A stretch of DNA of 64,000 nucleotides from Atherinomorus stipes (lineage: Eukaryota > Chordata > Actinopteri > Atheriniformes > Atherinidae): positions 1 to 64,000 of the forward strand of contig JALJCO010007871.1 of the NCBI GenBank assembly GCA_023101725.1. The letters are read 5' to 3'. The notes below the pieces were generated by a model that searched no databases, was not told the origin of the DNA, and saw only the letters and a program-made list of their open reading frames with translations. The translations under genes and the position numbers were made by a program. Shown here piece after piece: positions 56,723 through 64,000 of this stretch. Every line of letters starts with the position of its first letter. The stretch's first letter is position 1.

Positions 56723-56819
56723 TTGGCCGCTTCCTGTGTCATTATGTAATTTCCGGTGGCAAATTCTTAAAAATGAAGAAGAAGAAAAAAAAAAAAAAAC
56801 AACTTCCGTTGCAGCTTTC

Positions 56820-57752
56820 GTGTTGTGTTGCGGTTAATTGTGTTGTGTTGCGACTAATTGTGTTGTGTTGCGACTAATTGTGTTGTGTTGCGGTTAATTG
56901 TGTTGCGTTGTGGTTAATTGTGTTGCGTTGCGGTTAATTGTGTTGCGTTGCGGTTAATTGTGTTGTGTTGCGACTAATTGTGTTGTGTTGCGGTTAATTG
57001 TGTTGTGTTGCGACTAATTGTGTTGTGTTGCAACTAATTGTGTTGTGTTGCGGTTAATTGTGTTGTGTTGCGGTTAATTGTGTTGTGTTGCGACTAATTG
57101 TGTTGTGTTGCGGTTAATTGTGTTGTGTTGCGGTTAATTGTGTTGCGTTGCGGTTAATTGTGTTGTGTTGCGGTTAATTGTGTTGTGTTGCGACTAATTG
57201 TGTTGTGTTGCGACTAATTGTGTTGTGTTGCGGTTAATTGTGTTGTGTTGCGGTTAATTGTGTTGTGTTGCGACTAATTGTGTTGTGTTGCGGTTAATTG
57301 TGTTGTGTTGCGGTTAATTGTGTTGTGTTGCGGTTAATTGTGTTGTGTTGCGGTTAATTGTGTTGTGTTGCGGTTAATTGTGTTGTGTTGCGGTTAATTG
57401 TGTTGTGTTGCGGTTAATTGTGTTGTGTTGCGGTTAATTGTGTTGTGTTGCGATTAATTGTGTTGTGTTGCGACTAATTGTGTTGTGTTGCGGTTAATTG
57501 TGTTGTGTTGCGGTTAATTGTGTTGTGTTGCGACTAATTGTGTTGTGTTGCGGTTAATTGTGTTGTGTTGCGACTAATTGTGTTGTGTTGCGGTTAATTG
57601 TGTTGTGTTGCGGTTAATTGTGTTGTGTTGCGGTTAATTGTGTTGTGTTGCGGTTAATTGTGTTGTGTTGCGGTTAATTGTGTTGTGTTGCGACTAATTG
57701 TGTTGTGTTGCGGTTAATTGTGTTGTGTTGCGGTTAATTGTGTTGTGTTGTG
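56820..57752. repeat. Right minisatellite arm, 20-bp unit, about 46 copies
   Basis: Unit TGTTGTGTTGCGGTTAATTG with the variants CGACTAATTG, TGGTTAATTG, CAACTAATTG and CGATTAATTG. The 20-bp register is kept without a single indel over more than 900 bp. CGGTTAATTG and CGACTAATTG units alternate irregularly, with a homogeneous CGGTTAATTG block at about 57280-57440, as expected from local unit duplication. Confidence 0.96.
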
Positions 57753-57787
57753 GCTTTCTTTTGTTGCGACCCTTCTGGGCCACCGTA

Positions 57788-58100
57788 GAAATCACCAGAG
57801 ACATACAACACCTTTTGCATTGCTACTTTGGTAAACATGTTTTCAATCCAATCTATAAAAGAATCAATACTTGATCCTGGAGATCTATAAATGCAGCTAA
57901 CCAATACGTTTTTCATTCCATCCAGACAAACTTCTATTGTAATGCACTCGAGTAAGCTATCCACAGCTTCTGTCATATTTTTGAGGAATTTTTATTTTTA
58001 AACCCTTTTTCCAAATATGGGGCCTCCCCCCTCCGCTTTGATTTTTCCTGTTGATGTAATTAAATTCGTAATTTTCTAGTTCAAAATCTATTCCTTTTTC
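57788..58100 (-). pseudogene. LINE APE-type endonuclease, partial
   Basis: On the minus strand: ENYEFNYINRKNQSGGG (about 58070-58020), then VLVSCIYRSPGSSIDSFIDW and KVLYVSGDF, where the foldback element interrupts. The YRSP and GDFN motifs are core elements of the endonuclease fold (GDFN carries catalytic residues). The 5' part of the domain is absent, and a frame change lies near 57980-58010. Confidence 0.85.
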
Positions 58101-59277
58101 CTTTTTAAGGAAAAAGGACTTATGTACTTATTGATGTACTTATTCAAATTTTGATTCCAGGCTACCGTGAATTGATGTGACTTGGTGCATCTTTGTCCAA
58201 ATGTGTAACAGTTACTTAAGTTATATCTTCTAAAGCTCCTGTTGAGGGAAGGCACACAAAAAGGTGAAAGTGAATAACCCCGCCTGAAACAAATACTTTG
58301 ATTTAAGGTCTTCCTCACTGTATGTGCAAAACATGTTTTATTATTAGCTGTATCAGTATCATTATCTCAATAGTATTAGTATTGATGAAGATTACAGAGA
58401 ATGATATAAAATCTGTAAGAATCAGAGGATAGATTTTGCTACAAAAAGATACCAACATGTTATATCTCATATGAAAATAGTTGAGTAATTTTTCTGAAGA
58501 TTAATCATTTGAATAATCACCTGTTCAAGCTCAGTTTAGGAGTGTTTCATTTTTCTCTTCTCTTTTTCGTGGCATGCTGCCAGTTTACTATTTGCATAAT
58601 TTTATCTGCACCCAAATGCTATCTGGAAGAGCATGTGATACATCTGTTATCTCTTTTCACATGCCAAGTACATCTGATATCTACTACCTGCTTAGACAGG
58701 TGTTTTCCTTTCATACAATATGCATCCAGTCATTTGTTTTCCATTATTCATTAAAAAAAGGACAGGAAATATCAACCTTGACCTCTCTTGCTCTGCTACA
58801 TCCTTTGATAAATGCACAGGCTTTTAAAATGGTAGAGGATGGCTGAGAGCTACAGACTAAAGAAACTCGTAGGTTGTTTATTTCATTTTCACATACTTAT
58901 TCACCTCACTCAGTTATTGCAGGTATTTTCAAGAAATATGAGATACAATAGGCTGTTGCCGTGAAATGATTTTCACATTATTCATCACACAGACCTTTTT
59001 CCCACCAGTCACAATGTAACGGTACAATGTAAACACCTATATGGGGAGGGTTTGCATTATGCTCCACTGTGGTTTTGTTTGAATGGGATACTGCACAAGG
59101 ACATTGCACAGTGCATCAGAAATATCAGAAAATCTTCTATGACATCTGCACTGGAGAATTATTCATTTCTAGACAATATTTGATTTATTTCTATAAGAAA
59201 ATGCAATCTCATTTACAGTGAAACATGAATTTAAAAATCAAATATTGAATTAAGTGGGATTTGAATTTGATTTCTTG
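58101..59277. other. Intergenic, nothing recognised
   Basis: Ordinary AT-rich sequence. Short frames at 58509-58846 show no family similarity. It contains ATTTGCATAA-like words but no clear cluster. Confidence 0.5.
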
Positions 59278-59762
59278 AGAGGAAAGGAAAGGAAAGGAAA
59301 GGAAAGGAAAGGAAAGGAAAGGAAAGGAAAGGAAAGGAAAGGAAAGGAAAGGAAACTAAAGCAAAGGCAAGGAAAATAAAGGAAAGGAAAGGAAACTAAA
59401 GCAAAGACAAGGAAAATAAAGGAAAGGAAAGGAAATAAAGGAAAGGAAAGGAAAGGAAACAAAACGAAAGCAAAAGGAAAGGAAAGGAAAGGAAACTAAA
59501 GCAAAGACAAGGAAAGTAAAGGAAAGGAAAGGAAACTAAAGCAAAGACAAGGAAAATAAAGGAAAGGAAAGGAAACTAAAGCAAAGACAAGGAAAATAAA
59601 GGAAAGGAAAGGAAAGGAAAGGAAAGGAAAGGAAAGGAAAGGAAAGGAAAGGAAAGGAAAGGAAAGGAAAGGAAAGGAAACAAAACGAAAGCAAAGGAAA
59701 GGAAAGGAAAGGAAAGGAAAGGAAAGGAAAGGAAAGGAAAGGAAAGGAAAGGAAAGGAAAGG
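59278..59762. repeat. (GGAAA)n array with a longer superunit
   Basis: About 485 bp of GGAAA pentamers. Between 59353 and 59600 a variant block, GGAAACTAAAGCAAAGACAA followed by GGAAAATAAA, recurs about five times, and GGAAACAAAACGAAAGCAAA recurs twice, so the array evolved by duplicating larger blocks. Frames on the minus strand (SFPFL repeats) are translations of the array. Confidence 0.96.
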
Positions 59763-62700
59763 AACACATTTCACCTGCATATTTTGTTTGCAAAGATTTC
59801 TATTTGTAGGAATTTTTCGCATGATTCTTCTGGTTGGTCCAAGGGATGTTTCACAACATTAACTAAAATATCTTGCTTTAGTCAGAAAAAATATACCCAA
59901 AGAGAATCCCTACCTCCTCCATGCCTTTAACATTTTAATAATGAATAGTCCTTCCCTCCTAAACCTATCCTGTAGGTCAGAGCCTGATGTATGGGAGCCT
60001 AGAGGGGACATATGGATGTATTAACTAGGCTTAAGCCTGCACAAATAGGAAGTGAATGATGACACAAAATCTTTGACATCTTAGAAAGAAACATAAGGCA
60101 TCAAGATTTTTTTTTTCAAACTGTTAATTCATATTTAACAAAAGAACGATTGCAGGATAACAAAGGCCATACCTCTTACCATGAGACAATTTCTTGCTAA
60201 ACTTTGGGCAAGCAGTGAAATGTTTTTGTAACCACTAATCACCCCTCTTTGGTATCGAATTCCTGTGCCTGCTTTGCATAGTGCAGGCCAATTAATCCAA
60301 CTTGGCTGCCCCCCTTTGAGTGCTAATGCGATTAATGGGATTGTGACTAAAGCTCGCTGGATGTGGGTGACCATACTCTTTCTAGGGGATAAAAACAATG
60401 ACAGAAAGACACACTTGCATGTTTGCTCATCAAAATGCAAAGATGTGTACTTGTATCATATTGAAGTTTGTACATCATTTCAAAACTTTAAATCAAAACC
60501 TGGCCAGGCATTTCTTTATTCTTCAATCGTTAGAAGAAAAATGACCAAAAAAATTCATTAAAAAAACAGTGATTTCATGTTTAGGGTGAACACAAAAACT
60601 GAAACTAAGCCCTATCCTGATTCTGGTAGGTTCAGCTATGAAACACACTCTTCAGTAAACTCCAACCTACAGAGGCCTCTGCCCTCAGAACTGCAAAGCG
60701 GCTCAAAGTGTTTCACAAATCCAGAGACAAAAGGGAAACTAGAGTGAGCAATTTAGTGCTAGCTGTTTTGTGAAGGGCCTCAGCCCACACAGCACCATTC
60801 AGGGGGCTAAAACACAGGCCAGGATTACGCTTATCAAGCATCAACTGTTTGGTCACACAGACAAAGGCTTATTGCTGTGGGACAACTTTAATGGTCTGTG
60901 GCTGAGTGCAAAGAGTGCCTCTTATAACAGAGAAAGAGTTTAGGGTGAGAAAGGGAGGGGGCCACAGCAGCACAATCACTACTTTCGATGATGAGAGCAA
61001 ATGAAGGGATGAGCAGCTAGGGTTCGCAAAGTGGTATTATCTCTTTGGACCATAATGAAAAGGAAGCAGCACATGAAACACAGAGTGAGAGAACAATGGC
61101 AATCCCTCATCATCCAGAGGTCCATGTGAGTTTTCCAGTGCTAATAATAGCTGTGTGGATAAAAAGCCTGCTGGAACCTTGGTAAGAAGTGAAATGTTGT
61201 TGTCATGAAATTCCAGTGTGTCAGTTATAGACTTCCAAAACACAAGAAGCCATTTCACTTGGTTTGGCAACGATCCATTAAAGAAGCCGCAAACTTTCAT
61301 GACCTTGAAACAGGCGCGATTCCACTGCCACGCTGTCGCCTGAATGGGCTTAATGCCTAAATTTGATGAACATTAACACCTAATGCAAATCACTTTCTCC
61401 TTTGGGATTTGGACATTTTTTACCCTACTATCATTCATTTATCTTATTTCTGAAATGTTCAGTTTACAATTCTAGCTAATGATCCTTTTTCCACTTCATT
61501 TAGGATTTTTAAAAAATTATTAGAGGTTTTTCATGTTTCCTAAGTATCACATTAGAAAAGGTTGATGGAGACAGCTATATTGCTGTAGACTGAAGTGGTT
61601 TCTGTCTTGTTTCAAAACTAGTGAAAGGAACTGTGTGTAGGATAAAGTTACATCCAGCAGCAAACAACACTGTTTTTATAGTGCTGATCTCTAAAAAGGT
61701 CTGAGTTTGTATTTTCAAAAGTATGGATCATCAGACACGCACACACATCTACTGTAATAAGAAATTATTTCTGACATTTTGAGTGGGTGACACTTTGATT
61801 TAAAAGAAAACTTTGAGAAATATGATTATCTGGCTGATAATAATCTTATCTGTCTGGCAGTGTTTCCGAGACACAATCTTAATTTGGATACAGCTAAGGT
61901 ACTGTACAGTGTATTTTGTAACTTGTTCCAACATTTATTTTCTACGTTTTCTATCTCAAAAGGCATATGAATTAAATTTCCATTTTAATTCAATTAAAAT
62001 TTAACTTCATCCTTTCCCCATTTCACAAATGGAACATTGACCCTTCCTTTAAATATGAATCAAACCACAGTCATGCATGAGATGATTAAAAGTTGTTTGG
62101 TTGTATTGTTTTATATTTAGCATATTTTGAGCATGCAACTCTTCTTCTCTTTGGGTTATCTAGTGAGTTGGCAAAAGACCATTTAAACAGACCTTACCCA
62201 AAATCTGTCTAATAGTGTTGCCTAATGTATTTCCCCATGCTTTAGGCACAGGGAACACTTAGAATTTGTCAGAAGTGAGGCAGTTGTGCCACCCAACCCT
62301 TGAAAACTGCAAAACAGAATAATATGATTCTGTGGAAAATACTATTTCTTAGAGAGTCTATTTTTTCCTTATAGGCATAGTACAAGACATTTTTCATGGC
62401 TCTTTCCATAGTATACCTATTAGCACATCAGAATCCCATGTTATCAATTTAGTCCTTGCAAAAAACACTTTTAGGGGGACTGGGATTTTCTTGGAAGAGA
62501 ATAGTATCTCTCGAGTCTCATCTATTTTTCTGCTACCTTCCCTTTTAGAAGATACCAAAGATTTGTTTAACATATTAAATTTTTTGTGGGCAGTATGGAT
62601 GAGATCTTTTAGCTGTTTGGTGAATGCAATGTTTACAATGTTATAACCAGTACAAATTATGGCTAGAGCCACTAACAACTATAAATCGTTAAGCAGAATA

Positions 62701-63460
62701 AGCTATCAAGGTAAGATACCTGTCATGTCTTGTACTTTCATCTTTGCAGGGACTAATATTTTTTTCAGCATTTCTCACTCTCAAGTATCTTCTGTCTCCA
62801 AGGCCTTTACCTCAGAAGCAAAAGGGAATGGAAAAGCTGATGTTTCATGCTCAACTGGTTCTCTTCTATACCAGTCCAAATGACACCACTTGATCTGCTC
62901 TTCTCTGCCTACTGTACTTTAGCCCAGATCATGTAATACTTTTATCCTGGCATCAAGATTATGCAGAGTTCACCTACGTATTCCTTAACCACCAGTACAC
63001 GCTCCTAAATCCATCAGATATAGTCTTTTCCCCTGTAAATCCACTCAACAGCTACATTCCATGCAAATCCTGTTCTTTTTTTTTTTTTTTTCTTTGCAGT
63101 TAGTTTAATTTCTATAATCCTCAGCTCTATCTCTACTCTCTGAGTCTGCACAAACCATTCTTTGTTCTTCTTTTTTATACAGTCTTCTTCACCCTCCTCA
63201 TAATATAAATCTCATCCTACGATGGCTGCCCTCAGACCCAAAGTACATAAATTCAAGGACAGTAATGGAAAAAAATTAAGTGACTGCCATCTCTTACGGC
63301 AACATATATATATTCTTCCCATGTCTTTTCTTCTTCCTCTGTTCCTTTACTTTTTATTTTCTAATTAAAAAACTATCAAGATGCAGTGTGGAGGTTTAAA
63401 TAACACAACATTTCCTCACATATGTACAGTAAGGGGTCAATTATATGATGTACTTACATA
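59763..63460. other. Intergenic; two candidate conserved non-coding patches
   Basis: No transposon boundary or gene recognised in 3.7 kb, the longest quiet stretch of the window. The patches at 60270-60375 (GCAGGCCAATTAATCC…TGCTAATGCGATTAATGGG) and 61320-61400 (TGGGCTTAATGCC…CACCTAATGCAAATCAC, with an octamer ATGCAAAT at 61382-61389) have balanced composition and dense homeodomain/POU-type words. This is suggestive only. Low-complexity runs at 63077-63091 and pyrimidine-rich sequence at 63100-63370. Confidence 0.45.
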
Positions 63461-63469
63461 CACTGCCTG

Positions 63470-63650
63470 GTGTATGATGGGAGATTCTGACCACTATACA
63501 AAACCTTCTCCAGCACATCCCAAAGATTTTCAATGGGGTTCAAGTCTGGACTCTGTGGTGGCCAATCCATGTGTTTAAATTAGGTTTCATGCTCCCTGAA
63601 CCCCTCTTTTACAATCTGAATCCGATGAATCCTGGCATTGTCACTAATCA
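63470..63650 (-). mobile_element. Tc1-like fragment, same family as 39336-40236
   Basis: Starts at TACACTGCCTGG and, after a short deletion, matches the other copy over CAGCACATCCCAAAGATT…GGCCAATCCATGTGT…CTGAACC. The minus strand again reads [17 protein letters not shown] with the third catalytic Glu. The right terminus is absent and similarity fades near 63650. Confidence 0.8.
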
Positions 63651-63700
63651 GACGTGACCTTCTTCCATTGCTGCAGAGTCTAATCTCTATGCTCCCTACA

Positions 63701-64000
63701 CTGTAAATTCTAACTAGTTGGCTTTACTTAAAAAAAAAAAAAAAAATATCCAAACTTGCTGCCTAAGGAAAATTAAGTATTCAGTAATAGGAGTGATTAA
63801 GTAGAAGCAAGTAGAATGGTTCAAGTTTGTAAAACTTATTTGAACTAATAAATTTGATTAAGAAAATTAGGTTGTGGAAACTTGGTGTGATTAGTTTCAC
63901 ATAAATTAGATGGGATACTTCACCTAAACTTTATTTTGTATCAATATGATGATTTCAAGTTAATCTTACTGAAAGTAATTGAACTCAAAATTGTTTTTGC
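63701..64000. mobile_element. Possible MITE running off the window
   Basis: Begins ACACTGTAAATTCTAACTAG, then an A-run (63729-63746) and CAAGTTTGTAAAACTTATTTG/CTTATTTGAAC-type words that resemble a group of teleost MITEs with CACTGTAAA ends. The second end lies outside the window, so this is tentative. Confidence 0.3.

Larger units (their letters stand above)
53897..57787. mobile_element. 3.9-kb foldback element with minisatellite inverted repeats and a 6-bp TSD
   Basis: Ends are TACGGTGGCCCAGAAGGGTC on the left and an exact complement on the right. The duplication GAAATC lies at 53891-53896 and 57788-57793. Removing the element and one duplicate restores the LINE reading …YVSGDFNIDL…, which proves the boundaries. 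The inverted repeats (left 53897-54394, right 56728-57787) consist mostly of a 20-bp tandem unit plus a 95-bp inner part (GAAAGCTGCAACGGAAGT…). The centre (55853-56722) is another palindrome around a small MITE. A 1.45-kb unique segment (54396-55850) sits in the left arm only. Six-bp duplications are known for a few superfamilies such as Dada, IS3EU and Polinton; I see no gene that would decide. Confidence 0.9.
50187..58100 (-). mobile_element. Third LINE (L2/CR1/Rex1-like group), minus strand, with a 3.9-kb insertion
   Basis: Reading on the minus strand: endonuclease sequence 58090-57788, interruption by the foldback element, endonuclease continuing at 53896, a linker domain, the reverse transcriptase (to 51464), a 3' untranslated region and a tail ending ATTCATTCATTC at 50200-50187. 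It is 5'-truncated within the endonuclease. Three frameshifts (near 53715, 52905 and 52838) disable it, but the reverse transcriptase frame is intact for 454 codons, so it is younger than the other two LINEs here. The clade assignment rests on motif wording and the tandem tail. Confidence 0.88.

Noticed and set aside
53924..57760. CRISPR-like regular array
   Set aside because: The 20-bp units are contiguous with no unique spacers, occur as an inverted pair inside a transposon, and the genome is eukaryotic.
59250..59822. Frames encoding SFPFL repeats
   Set aside because: Direct translations of the GGAAA array.
62394..62678. 94-codon minus-strand frame as an exon
   Set aside because: No family similarity and no splice signals at its edges; indistinguishable from chance frames nearby.
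1..64000. Endogenous retrovirus or LTR retrotransposon
   Set aside because: I looked for long direct terminal repeats and for gag, protease, integrase or envelope-type motifs and found none I could support.

Overview
The window is eukaryotic and almost certainly from a teleost fish, probably a percomorph. It is AT-rich and carries the usual teleost repeat mix: L2/CR1-type LINEs, Tc1-like transposons, hAT elements, TTAA-type MITEs, a tRNA-derived SINE and many microsatellites. I find no host protein-coding exon, rRNA gene or tRNA gene that I can support. Every protein similarity I recognise belongs to a transposable element (LINE endonuclease/reverse transcriptase or Tc1 transposase), and every one of those reading frames is broken. 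The species cannot be determined from what I can see.

Layout. 1-2.5 kb is anonymous sequence. 2.5-8.25 kb is one plus-strand L2-type LINE cut by three later DNA transposons with clean target-site duplications (TSDs): hAT at 3085-4648, hAT at 5416-6765 and a TTAA element at 6791-7490. A fourth element (2507-2988) abuts its 5' side. 8.76-11.3 kb is a dead Tc1 element with a hAT nested in its transposase gene. 12.45-13.95, 18.49-19.93 and 42.22-43.86 kb are three members of one architecture: GGSCC(T/C) termini, 3-bp TSD, subterminal copies of the terminal motif and about 1.4-1.6 kb length. 20-35 kb is mostly quiet sequence with small MITEs, foldbacks and one SINE. 35.6-40.2 kb holds two deleted Tc1 elements and a TTAA element. 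42.15-45.0 kb is a three-level nest next to a second LINE (45.0-47.7 kb, itself cut by a Tc1-type MITE). 48.6-50.1 kb holds more small elements. 50.2-58.1 kb is a third LINE on the minus strand. 59.3-59.8 kb is a GGAAA array, and the rest is quiet.

The most unusual object is at 53897-57787, a 3.9-kb foldback element inserted in the endonuclease region of the third LINE. It has a 6-bp TSD (GAAATC). Its terminal inverted repeats are built largely from a 20-bp minisatellite, about 18 units on the left and about 46 on the right. Its centre is a second long palindrome with a small Tc1-type MITE at the axis, and a 1.45-kb non-palindromic segment sits in only one arm. I do not recognise its superfamily.

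Three stretches (17.1-18.3, 25.6-27.6 and 50.3-51.4 kb) are purine-rich, homopolymer-laden and unlike their surroundings. They look more like poorly resolved assembly than biology. Order of events can be read from the nesting. For example, the catalytic-residue change in the 8.76-kb Tc1 transposase is present in both copies of the duplicated target of the hAT inside it, so it predates that insertion.
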